The notes under the pieces: generated by a model
Seen by the model: the letters and a program-made list of their open reading frames with translations, nothing else
The model's database searches: none
Told to the model about the DNA's origin: nothing
Shown here: positions 54,009 to 63,808 of the stretch, in pieces
How the letters are laid out: the number at the start of each line of letters is the position of its first letter
Position numbering within the stretch: position 1 is the first letter of the stretch
Assembly (NCBI GenBank): GCA_963662175.1
Contig: OY759217.1
Coordinates: forward strand, 48,584,108-48,648,107
Length of the DNA: 64,000 nucleotides
Source of the DNA: Aradus depressus
Taxonomy: Eukaryota; Arthropoda; Insecta; Hemiptera; Aradidae
Direction of reading: 5' to 3'
Made by a program: the position numbers and the translations under genes

Positions 54009-54545
54009 TAAAAAGATATATCAAGAATTATCCATTGTGGCATCAGAACATAGTTTTTTTTTGTAGAGAGCGCCAGTAAGTGACGTGGTAAGTCTCAAGA
54101 ATATTCTATTTTATAATCTAAAGTAACTAATCAACACAAAGTTACTAACGGGGCAACACTAAGATAACCTGCTAGATATCTATAAACAGGAGGATATTTT
54201 ATGTATTCTATGTTTGGGTGTTAAGTTAGCACCCGTGTTATAATACCACAATGTAATAGGGTTTAGCACCCCTCTAAGCACCCTAGGGTTTAGCACCCCT
54301 CTAACACTTGCTACCTCATCCAATTATTAGTTTAGCGGGAGAGTTGTTAGATGTACATGTTCATCCCTCTCTTGTCTGCTCAGTCTTTCAAAAAGTGCGG
54401 GCATTATTGCTGTCGAAAGATCTTCATAGTATAAAGTTGATACGATGTACATAACAAGGCAATGCCTCTGTGGTATCACCGTTCAGGGCGTCACCCGTCT
54501 TGTGCATCCAAACTGCAGCCTCTCACCACTCTTCCGGCATTCTTT
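54009..54545. other. no recognised gene
   Basis: Contains a short direct repetition 'AGGGTTTAGCACCCCTCTAA' at about 54257 and 54290. Nothing else supported. Confidence 0.45.
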
Positions 54546-54699
54546 CTTCTTCTTCCAAGATTCATTATATCGGGAGTTATTGGAGGTTTTGAGATGAGCC
54601 CCTAACTGATTTTTTCTTTCCCTTTGGCCAATTCAGAATCAATAGGTTTGGTCGTTTGGTCCTCATAAGGAGGGGGGGGGGGGGGGATGCCTTTATATT

Positions 54700-54770
54700 A
54701 TAGGATGGTTTCTTTTGTAGACTGCCTGATGGTGAGGGAAACTTCGAAAGCCCGCTAGCTACTACTAATA
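54700..54770 (+). ncRNA. hammerhead-ribozyme-like motif, left terminal repeat
   Basis: The order is GTAG-ACT-GC, core CTGATGG, T, stem II GAGG-GAAA-CTTC, then GAAA, a very short stem III AG-CCCG-CT, A, then GC-TA-CTAC. Stem I can pair GC/GC and GTAG/CTAC around an internal loop. Penelope-like elements are known to carry type I hammerheads with a short stem III in their terminal repeats. The core has G where A is expected (CTGATGG for CTGATGA), so activity is doubtful. Confidence 0.6.
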
Positions 54771-54973
54771 AAAATCTGTGAGAGGTCAGACTACATTTTA
54801 TTTTTGACAACCTGTGAAATAATCACTTCTCACTACATCAGCCATCTTCATGTTAACGTCAGCTCGTCAAGCTACTATGGCTACAAAAGAAAAAATCCAG
54901 TCTACTTTAAGAAACCTATCGAAGATCTCTACAGCGAAATTTCAGCAACTATTTTATAGGTATAAACTTCTAT

Positions 54974-55896
54974 TTGGGAACCTCAATAGAGACATATAAA
55001 TTAAAAATAACCCCAAATTACATTGGTAATACAATTAAATTCCTTAAAATAAATAATTGTAAGCTTGACAATCAAATCGTTCAATGTTTTAATAATAACG
55101 AGTTAAAAAGCAAGTTTATGTTACGTGATCTAATATCTTGTTGTCTGTATGGTATTAGGAAGAGACTAGTGGAGGCTCTTAATTCTTTAGAATGGGACTG
55201 TTTTGATCACAAGGTATTAGACCTGGTTTGTATACAGACACAACGTAAACAGAACCTAGTTAAAACCAAAATAAACAACCTTTTAGAATGTAAACCTTTT
55301 TTTATTTATTTTTTTTTTATTTTATTTTTTTTTTTTTGCTCGGGTAAATTACCCGCCCTGCAACTTCGTCGGAGAAGAGTAAACGTAGAAATAATATTTT
55401 CACTAACGATTCTAGTGATTGTGTTGCCAATAAGAATGGTGTTTTAAATGATTGGGCAGGCACTTATCCCAACACGAGCTGGGTTGAGTATGATAAAAAA
55501 GAAGAAAAATTGTTAGGGAGAAGTTTGCAATATTGTCTGAGGACTGGAGTGGAGAAGAAAGATGTGTTGGAGCTGTTGGCAGTTCTCGAACAGAGTAAAC
55601 TAAGCAATGAACGGGCAATTGAGTGTGCCCAAGCCATCAATAAATATATTAAGAAGGACTCGTTTGGGTCTTCAGTTCGGTCTACCTCAGACTTCTCTGT
55701 AATCAGATCTATTAAAAAGAAAATCATAGATAATGATCTAGTTGTAACTAAGGCTGACAAGGGCAGGTCTGTGGTAGTTATGGATAAGAAAGTATATGAA
55801 GAGAAAACTATGTCACTTATCTACGATAACAAATGTGTTGAGCTGAGGGAAGCTGAGGACTTGAGTGGAGGAACATTTGAGGAGCGGCGACTCTGA
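54974..55896 (+). pseudogene. Penelope-like protein, N-terminal region
   Basis: Two frames are separated by a T-rich insertion (about 55297-55338). The first (54974-55447) encodes 'LRDLISCCLYGIRKRLVEAL' and adjoining helical text. The second (55510-55896) has the hallmark 'VVTKADKGRSVVVMDKKVYE' followed by 'LIYDN', matching the 'ADKG...VV.D...Y' region before the reverse transcriptase of Penelope-like proteins. The expected RT domain does not follow. Instead the sequence jumps to C-terminal text in another phase. The element is thus an internally deleted, non-autonomous copy. Confidence 0.8.
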
Positions 55897-56158
55897 ATTT
55901 TTCCAACACCTCCAAAACACAGGACATGAGGCCGGTTCAGTCTCGTTACTACATCATATCCAGAAAAGTAGAAAGATGGATACATTGGAAGGTATAGAAA
56001 TCAAATTGGAAAGGAAGAAGAGAGAGTTCCCCCTCCTCAACTCTAGAGAGGGGATGGGAGGTTTGTCCAGTCTCACGTACTCCGTTCTCCCAGTTGTGAC
56101 TCAGATGGTTGACAGGAATAACTCGTCTGTCCCCATCCATGATATTTTAAATTGTTAA
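55865..56158 (+). pseudogene. Penelope-like protein, C-terminal (GIY-YIG end) fragment
   Basis: The frame has 'SEFFQHLQNTGHEAG' then 'LLHHIQKSRKMDTLEGIEI' and 'LLNSREGMGGL'. In GIY-YIG-bearing Penelope proteins the end of the endonuclease region has 'H...H', 'iL', 'lE...I' and 'LN' in this order. The GIY-YIG motif itself is missing with the deleted middle. It overlaps the upstream frame by 32 nt in a different phase, so the join is a deletion scar. Confidence 0.7.
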
Positions 56159-56334
56159 AGTTTTTAGATTGTTTTATTTATTTATTTTTATTATAAAATA
56201 TTTTAGTTTTTAATTTTTATTTTATCAGGTATGGGTTATTAAAAAAAAAAAAAAAAAACATTCTTCAACTTTTTATAATTGAATGTATTCATATTTATCT
56301 TTGTTGCCTTTATATTATATTAAAGATGGTTTCT

Positions 56335-56400
56335 TTTGTAGATTGCCTGTTTATGAGGGAAACCTCGAAAGCCGGCTAGCTACTACTGTAGAGGTCAGAC
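56335..56400 (+). ncRNA. hammerhead-ribozyme-like motif, right terminal repeat
   Basis: The same layout as at 54700-54770 with better stems: stem II GAGG-GAAA-CCTC, GAAA, AG-CCGG-CT with a palindromic tetraloop, A, GCTACTAC. The core is degraded to CTGTTTA, so it is probably inactive. Confidence 0.5.
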
Positions 56401-56580
56401 TACATTTTATTTGACAACCTGTGAAATAATCACTTCTCACTACATCAGCCATCTTCATATTTACACAAACAACCATTTATTTATTTTATTTTTTTTTTGA
56501 AATCAGGGGATCATGAAAACAAGAAACTCCTTTGAAAACTCGAATTTCTGACCGATAACATCACTTCCTAGATCACAGAA

Positions 56581-57893
56581 TTTGGCCGGTTACTGCAGCC
56601 GTCGAAAGGAAATTTATTACACTTACATAAATCAAAATGTATCCCCTGTTCCTAATGTAACCTTATAGATCTCTTTCTGTGTGTCGGTGAGCTGTGAATG
56701 TCTAAGAGGTGTTAGGATGACAATCGGGTTAGAAGCTGAAGAAAGGTAACAGAGCCCTTCTCAAAAGAAAATACCTTTAAGGAAGAGATAGGACCGAGAT
56801 GGAGAGAACTAGAGACAGAGGTAAGTGCGTTAGCCGACTGAGGAAGGAAGATCTGGTCCGGCGCGACGGTGGCATTACCATAACAATGTAGCAGATGAGG
56901 GGCCTCTTGGGGCAGTCCCAGCTCTAATCTAAGAAGGCCCACTGGAAGAACCACTTCTCCAAGCACAATAGACAACCACCCACTCTGTCTATTATTGTAG
57001 GAGAAAGGAGACAGTATAATATAGAATTGTAAACTAGGATGGAACGAAAAACAAAAAAAAAAAAAAATAGAACAAAATCGTCGGTGAATCAGACGAGTTA
57101 ATACACTAATTAGATTGATATGTATCTTATTTTAGTTATCATGAGCCGATTGCACCAATTTACCGAAAACGAATTAAACAATAATTGTAATTATAAATTA
57201 ATTAAATAATAATAATATTGTTATATTAAAGATTTTACTACTGAAATGTCTTTCATTTCTTCTTTTCCAGCGAAGACACACAATGTTTACACATTACTGT
57301 GAGACTACCAATTAATTAATACTAATTTTTTGTTAATTTATTTTATGAATTAATTGTGAATATTATTTAAATATAACATTTATTATTATTATTATATTGA
57401 GTATGTAATAGTTTTTTTTTAATCACAAAAATATATGGCAAGGAGCAATAACTGGCAGATGTAAAAAGGTAAAAAAGTAATAATATTATACATTTTTTAA
57501 TTTTTTTTATTTGTTCTACAATTTGTACAAAGAATCAACCAGCCACTGACCAGCAGTGGAGGAACATCGAGAGAAGTGAGGGGAGAATCCGGTCATCACT
57601 AGTTCTCCCTTAAAAATCTGCGTAAATAAAAAATAAAATAGGAATAATTAAAGTAGCTCCCGAAGCCAATCTTGGAGGATTGTGCGGATGGGATTGTGAT
57701 GATAAGGATTTGGCAAGAGGATTGCAGAGGTTCCTGTGAAAAAAATCCAATATCTTAGACAATACATTATAAAAAAAAAATATATATATATATATATACA
57801 ACAATAGAATAATTGAAAGAATTACACATACATTCGAAAATTTATATTTAGTTATTTTATAGTTATCTACGACTAACTTTATGATTTATAGTT
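56581..57893. other. no recognised gene; AT-rich
   Basis: Contains the phrase 'ATCGTCGGTGAATCAGACG' near 57080 (an inverted family A tail scrap after an A-run), AT-rich sequence at 57150-57420, and a (TA)n run near 57780-57797. No gene could be supported. Confidence 0.45.
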
Positions 57894-58160
57894 GATCGTT
57901 TATGATTCATGCTCGGGCTTTAACTACAAGGTCATAACGTCTACTTACAGAGCGCTCCTTCGTCCTTCTGGTGGACATCCGAGTCTATTGTGTTAGTGCT
58001 AAATTTTGCCTACCTTAAATTTTTATTCACCTAGGGTAGAGGGTCCTTAACGAGTTACCTGACATCGTACAGACCATTGCTCAACGTCCCATCCGAAGGA
58101 CGGCGAACTTAAGTTTTTTTACATTTCAGATGAAATAAACTAAGGGTTTCGTACCGGTGA
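57894..58160 (-). mobile_element. tRNA-derived SINE, copy 18 (head missing)
   Basis: Body blocks 'GCTCGGGCTTTAACTACAAG', 'CTGGTGGACATCCGAGTCTA', 'ATTTTTATTCACCTAGGGTA' and 'CCCATCCGAAGGACGGCG' are all present, ending in 'GAAATAAACTAAGGGTTTCG'. The B box is lost. Confidence 0.9.
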
Positions 58161-59810
58161 TCATTTATTTATTTCTAAGTTTTTCCGGTACTATTTAGGT
58201 AGATTTCTAGATTAGATTTCTCTCCAGAGGTGAGTCGCATTCGATTAGTTTTATTGTTGAACGTTTCTGAGCGAGAAGACCCGCCATCTACATCTTCTTA
58301 GTGATCATCATGATCATGGTTGATCTCTTACAAATTCCGATAATTGACGATTCGGATAACTGACATTATGATAATGGATGGTTTACTTTATAATTGTATG
58401 TTTGTGATTCAGCTGGTCTGGAAGTCAGCTTAAACCGGGTAACCCCAATCAAAATATCACCATAAGCCCTCCGGAGAACTTATTAATAGTCTACTAACGG
58501 TTTCAACAGGAAAAACAAACAGAAAATCAAAATTGCTTGAATTTTTAATGAGGAAATCTCATAATATTGATCTGTTTAATTAAATAAATCCGAGAGGAAC
58601 GAAGACCGGTGTACGACTGGATGTGTGTTAACTTCACAGAGGAGCCTTGTTCGGCTTGGGAAGCAATAGCGTACTTACATTTCTGCAATGCGGGGGGGCG
58701 TTGTTCCCCCCTCTCCAATGTATTTCTTCACAAGTCCTTCTTCCTACTAGAGTCGCATTGCCATTCTGGGGGATGCGCTACGTGTTGTTCCTTGTTATAT
58801 TCTTAATGTTTGTGGAAGGCCTGATCAGGTATTTTAAATGTTATTATTATAAAATTCAGAGTTAGCCTGGATAAGAAAGGAGTTGTGGTCCTGTGGGAAG
58901 GGAGGTAAAGATCAGAGGGACGGGATCTAGTGACTTTCTGGTGGATGTGGGATTTATGCACGTTTTATTAAAAGTATCCTTCAATATATCCAAAAAAATA
59001 AAACACATTTGGTTAGATTAAGAGAATCCGGCCTAATCCAAATTAAGAGAGTAGACCCGATGAATCATGGCCCAAGGATGCCAGTTTGTGTAGTAGGAAT
59101 GCAACGTTGCCACGATTGCAACCTCCCTGTCTCCAAGCACACTGGGCAAATGAAATGAGAAGCTCCCTTCCTATTCGCTACTTTCGACCACGCCCCATCC
59201 CCACTCCTAGAGCCTCAGCTGCCATGATTCAGTGGTTTTACACTAACTTTCTTCTTTTCTACCTGGTTTTATATGGCAATCAGTCGCATCATTGTTCTTT
59301 AATCCCCTCTTTTCACATATTGAAAAGTTCTTTCATGCTGTTTCTTTGAGGGGCTTTCATAAAGAAGACTTTGGAGTATCCTAGCTTAGCAAGGAAGCAC
59401 TTTTTTTTCTTTTCATTTAGTCACTGTATGTGTGTTTTTGTGTGTTCATACACGTCACAAAAGGGAGACGCACACAGACTACCGACAAAGAAGAAGTTTA
59501 GATAAAAAAAACACAGAACACAGCAATACAACAAAAACACCCAGTACGGCAGGGACAGAATGGAGGAACATTTTTTTGTACAGAAAATGAGAGAACGATT
59601 CGGACACCATATTCCTTTCTCTGGTACAAATAGCCCCAGGCTCCACTCCTTAGGACCAAAGAAGAAAGCTAGATATGCTCACTCTTTTCTTGAGAACAAC
59701 ACCTTAATTTCCTACCGGAACGTTCAGTATCAGTTTGGATCCTAAGTGTGCTACAAGGAAAGAGGAGGATAGACAGCTGTTGCTATAGAGTCACGCAACC
59801 CTCTCAAGTA
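58161..59810. other. unrecognised stretch with short open frames
   Basis: Overlapping plus-strand frames at 58609-58865 (Cys-rich in one phase), 59086-59349 and 59560-59745 have no family signature. None has supporting repeats or splice structure that I can trust, so they are not called as genes. Confidence 0.35.
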
Positions 59811-59818
59811 TCATGGGG

Positions 59819-60214
59819 ACAGTTTCCATCTAGGGCCAGACAGACACAGAGAAAGGGAGGTGGTGATCAGCCATTGGCAAGTTTTCATCCGGGGACAGAC
59901 TGACAGACAGAGAGAGAAGGAGGCGGTGACCAGTCGTCGGCCAGTTTCCAACCAGGACAGACAGAGAGAGAGGGAGGCGGTGACCAGTCGTCGGCCAGTT
60001 TCCAACCAGGGCCAGCCAGAGAGAGAGCGACAAAGACGGTGACCAGTTGTCGGCAGGTTTCCATCCAGGGCCAGCCAGAGAGAGAGAGAGAGAGAAAGGA
60101 AGGCGGCGATCAGCCGTCGGCAAGTTTCCATCTAGGGCCAGACAGACAGACAGAGAGATAGAGAAAAAGGCGGTGACCAGTCGTCGGCAAGTTTTCATCC
60201 AGGGCAAGACAGAC

Positions 60215-60245
<31 letters not shown>

Positions 60246-60390
60246 AAAGAAGGCGGTGATCAGCCGTCGGCAAGTTTCCATCTAGGGCCAGACAGACAGA
60301 GAGAGAGAGAAAGGCGGTGACGAGTCGTCGGCAAGTTTCCATCCAGGGCCAAACAGAGAGAGAGAGAGCTCGAGGAAGGGGGTGACCAAT
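59819..60390 (+). repeat. minisatellite with 54-84 bp units and a GA core
   Basis: About nine units start 'AGTTTCCATCTAGGGCCAGA' or similar, pass through a variable (GA)n/(CAGA)n core, and end 'GCGGTGACCAGTCGTCGGC'. Unit length varies mainly with the GA core. Leu/Ser-rich minus-strand frames are artefacts. Confidence 0.95.
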
Positions 60391-60640
60391 ATTCCGTGAA
60401 ATCGGACGAATGGAAGGAGGATCAGAGAAGGGGGCTCTACATCAGAACCCTAATAACTGCCAATGTAATGAATTTATCGACACAAAATTTAATATGAGGT
60501 CTTAGAAACCTCAATGTAAACTATCGATTTTTAGCTATACCTTATGGTCGATTGGTTTTAGAGGAAGAGACTTATATGACTAATTCGTTCTGTGGAAGTA
60601 CATTGTCAGTGATTCGCCAACGTCCTTGAAAAATAAACTT
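60391..60640 (+). repeat. family A tail fragment, forward
   Basis: Contains 'CCTAATAACTGCCAATGTAA', 'GAATTTATCGACACAAAATT', 'TGGTCGATTGGTTTTAGAGG' and 'CTGTGGAAGTACATTGTCAG', ending 'TGATTCGCCAACG'. 60641-61110 holds a short frame (60811-61119) with no recognised motif. Confidence 0.75.
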
Positions 60641-61111
60641 GTTTCTTGTTCCAGTCTATTTTAGAAAAAGAAAATCTGGAAAGGATAGTTTTCCCTGACT
60701 GCTAATAATGTTGTCGCTAGTCTTCTTGGCTGAGATCCCAGTGGGATTCTTCATCCCCGACCATCCAATTTTCCCGTAAGACCATCCTAACTGGTTGGTG
60801 GCCAAAGTAATTGAATTACATTTCCAAGATAAGACCTCTCAGAGTCGCCTCTCAACCTTTCATCCCCCCTTCTGTTGGCTCTATTTTCAATTTTCATTTC
60901 GTTTTAAAAGTGAAAATAATAGTGAAAATTTGTGGCTTATTGTTCCTTGAGAGAAAAATCTTTGGTTCCTTCTATTTGAGGGGTGAGGGTAGGCAATGTA
61001 TGTCTCTAGTGCGAATCAATCATATATACATGTGTCTTAAACGTGTCGATACACTCCTTCGGCCGATTTCGCTGAAAATCGACAGCCCTTGTTATGGTGT
61101 TTCGGTGGTTG

Positions 61112-61362
61112 CCTACTGAGCTTAATTTTTTTTTCTGGGAGGTGATAAAAATATGAGCACGCCTTCCTTCGGAAGGAAAGTTAAGCGATGGTCCCGAGTC
61201 TGTATAATAGCAGGGTACTCGTTAAAGAACGTAAGGGAATATACGTGGGTAATATTTTGGTCTCCCATTGTATGTAGTGAGTCGGGCTCATGTTCACCAG
61301 TGCGACGATAAAGCACTATGGTAGTAGGCGATATGACCTTATAGATAAAGCCCGGGCATATA
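61112..61362 (+). mobile_element. tRNA-derived SINE, copy 19 (diverged, head truncated)
   Basis: Blocks 'CTGGGAGGTGATAAAAATAT', 'GTTAAGCGATGGTCCCGAGT', 'GGTACTCGTTAAAGAACG', 'GAGTCGGGCTCATGTTCACC' and 'AAAGCCCGGGCATAT' are present. Confidence 0.9.
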
Positions 61363-62218
61363 TTACCGGAATTTCATGCTTTCCAACCCTCTGATTCCAA
61401 AACTAAAAAAAATCTCATCTGTCTGTGAATGAATACGATTAATCCCGTAGTGAATGTCCCATATATGCATGATGTGATGTACAAAGCGCACACATTATGA
61501 ATATTAAAATACGGTTAAATAAATATATAAAAAATTCTATAAAAGTGTAAATAGAAAATGGGATAGTTGTGACTATGATTTTTTTGTATATGAAGTAGCC
61601 ATCATCAGTGTATTGTATATCGTAGGGAAAGACAAGATACAGAAGATTGAGGGACGATTGTGAGTGAGCTACAAGAGAAGGTACAGTTTTTTATTTTTGT
61701 TTAAATTATATATGCGCAATAAAAAGTGGCCACTAAGAAAAGACTTATGTAATTTTAGGAATTAGTTAGTAGCATAATTTTTGGAAATAATTGACTTATA
61801 ATTTATAATTTATAAATTTATAATTTAGAAACATTCCATGAAATCTCAGAATTATATTTTAGAAGAAATTCAAATGAACTAATTACAAATTACAATTTTT
61901 GGCCCTTTTTGGAAACTACTGTAGAAATAAAAATTTTGTAGACCAGCCAAAAATGTCTACAGGAAGTGTGATAATATATTTATTATTAAATTATTTAATT
62001 ATTTTTTAATTATGACAATGGTCACGAAATGTGATTTGTGTATGCAGAACTCCATAAGCACGACAAGTATCGATTTTCAGCCAAACCGACCATAGCAAAG
62101 GGGAAAGGGGTTGTACTCATAAAGCCTATGCAGAGAATGTAGCAACATGAGAAGTCTCTGAATAATTCACTTATTGATTTTCAGCCAAATCAGTAATTTG
62201 GTTCCACAGGGATTCACC

Positions 62219-62264
<46 letters not shown>

Positions 62265-62755
62265 TTGAAAAAGTGAAAAATATTTGAAGTTATTCATCGC
62301 GAACTGACCTCATTAAACACGTATACATCTTCAGATAGATGAGAAGGAGGCGAAACCCGGGGGGACCAGCAACATATCAATATTCACTTACGATACCCTT
62401 CAATATGTGATCCCACTATTCTGTTATATATGTCACTTCATTCTCAAAAAACAGGAAACATCAATTATAAAATTGTTTCATTATAAAAATATTGACTGAA
62501 TTATGTTTGTGGTTCGGATATCACTCCACTTATAAACATTTGTTCACACTTGGACATATTTATCATATGTAAACAAATGGGTGTGAGGTGTCAGTCGGAT
62601 GGTAAACTGGTTGTTCATAATGCACAAAGTGTGTTGACATTGACGTCAATATTGATTTAACTCAGATTGATGCATTAGTTCTATTAAAATTAATAGTTAT
62701 ATAATTTAGCATGACGTTAGGAGAGGGGTCATTTAATTAGATACTGAAGGGATTC
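61363..62755. other. family A scraps and AT-rich DNA
   Basis: Forward family A scraps lie at 61363-61470 and 62030-62220 (CAGCCAAATCAGTAATTTGG). A T41-type run lies at about 62220-62261. At 61560-61620 (minus) 'ACTGATGATGGCTACTTC' is faintly hammerhead-like. No gene is seen. Confidence 0.5.
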
Positions 62756-62859
62756 AATGGCCTGGGGACAGGTTTAAAAGTCGATAAATCACCTGCGATG
62801 TACTTCCCCAGTATGAATTAATTTAACAGGTTATGTCCTCATTGGGTTTAGTCTTTATA

Positions 62860-63808
62860 CAGGGTGTAAAAAGTCGAGAGGGCGATACTTAGGGATCTTA
62901 TAGTAAACTTAATTCTGAACAAAAAAGTTTCTATAAACATAGGTCCGCAAATGCTTTGTTTAAATGTTATAATCAAAAAACTGCAGGGCAAAGAAAGAAA
63001 TACCTGCAAGTGGTATAAGGGATTAGGATCTGAATAGGGTTCAAAGTTCAATACCATTCATGTAGCCTCATCTGTCCATAAGATGTTGTTACCAAAGTGA
63101 TGATTGGATGCTAAACGACGAAGATACCAGTTACAGAATTGCATCCTTGCTTCACCATCACCCTGTACTAAATACTGTACTGAATTAAAATGATAGGGGT
63201 ACATACGTTCGCTCCTTAGGGTTCTGAACACTTCCATATGCGAAACCTGCATTTGAAGCCCGGTTCGACGTGGGCTTGTCGTCGGATTTACTTCAAAAGC
63301 TCTGATGATATTTTCACTTCGATTTACACTGACTCGTGGATTAATTTTTCTGGTGGGCAGCTCTGTAACACGGCCAGTTTCTCTTATTCGTTGATAAGTA
63401 GCCTGGAAAACTCTTCGATGGGGGTTCCGTCGAAGAGGGAAACGTCTTCGGTACTCAACAGCTGCATCACTGTTCCCGTTACAAAAACCGTACACAAATA
63501 GAATATCTGCATATTCCGCATTCTTGAACATTCGCGGCATTTTATGCAAAACTGATTGACAATAAATGAGATTAGTTGCATTGAAATAGAACCCAACATT
63601 CATAAACATGAATGGTATTGAACCTTGAACCCTATTCAGATCCTAATCCCTTATACCAATTGCAGGTATTTCTTTCTTTGCCCTGCAGTTTTTTATTATA
63701 ACTTTTAAACAAAGCATTTGCGGACCTATGTTTATAGGAACTTTTTTGTTCAGAATTATGTTTACTATAAGATCCCTGAGTATCGCCCTCTCGACTTGTT
63801 ACACCCTA
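62860..63808 (-). mobile_element. Tc1/mariner-superfamily element with about 202-bp inverted repeats
   Basis: Left arm 62860-63062 and right arm 63607-63808 are inverted repeats about 95 percent alike. Ends read CAGGGTGTAAAAAGTCGAGA against TAGGGTGTAACAAGTCGAGA, with TA on each side (62858-62859, 63809-63810). A truncated transposase is read on the minus strand. Confidence 0.88.
63058..63540 (-). CDS. Tc1/mariner-type transposase, N-terminal fragment
   Basis: I place the start at the ATG of 'MPRMFKNAEYADILFVYGFC' (63538-63540), since the 23 residues before it come from the inverted repeat. Residues up to about 60 form a DUF4817-like helix-turn-helix ('GNSDAAVEYRRRFPLRRNPH'). A second DNA-binding part ('RETGRVTELPTRKINP') and a linker follow. 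The frame ends 'NNILWTDEAT' and a stop at 63058-63060. WTDEAT holds the first catalytic aspartate of the DDE triad. The remaining two acidic residues are deleted, and the coding part joins directly to the left inverted repeat. The phase is open, so the deletion is fairly recent. Protein function is lost. Confidence 0.85.
   Translation of the reverse strand: MPRMFKNAEYADILFVYGFCNGNSDAAVEYRRRFPLRRNPHRRVFQATYQRIRETGRVTELPTRKINPRVSVNRSENIIRAFEVNPTTSPRRTGLQMQVSHMEVFRTLRSERMYPYHFNSVQYLVQGDGEARMQFCNWYLRRLASNHHFGNNILWTDEAT

Larger units (their letters stand above)
51694..54058. repeat. about 55-bp duplication bracketing a hAT element
   Basis: The phrase AAGTAAAAAGATATATCAAG with 'ATTATCCATTGTGGCATCAG' and 'AACATAGTT' occurs at about 51694-51743 and again at about 54007-54058, with one difference noticed. 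The hAT insertion sits at the junction of this older tandem duplication. Confidence 0.85.
54688..56458 (+). mobile_element. Penelope-like element with direct terminal repeats
   Basis: Direct terminal repeats (54688-54851 and 56305-56458) share TGCCTTTATATTAT, 'GATGGTTTCTTTTGTAGA', 'GCTAGCTACTACT', 'GAGGTCAGACTACATTTTAT' and 'CTTCTCACTACATCAGCC'. Between them lie an N-terminal ADKG-bearing piece and a C-terminal GIY-YIG-like piece, while the reverse transcriptase core is missing. Direct 'pseudo-LTRs' are typical of Penelope-like elements. It lies within reverse family A sequence (54550-54670 on the left, 56495-56580 on the right). Confidence 0.85.

Noticed and set aside
58609..58865. Two overlapping short frames with several Cys and hydrophobic residues
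   Set aside because: There is no recognisable motif spacing or supporting structure. Most likely chance.
59811..60342. 106- and 170-codon Leu/Ser-rich minus frames
   Set aside because: They translate the GA-core minisatellite.
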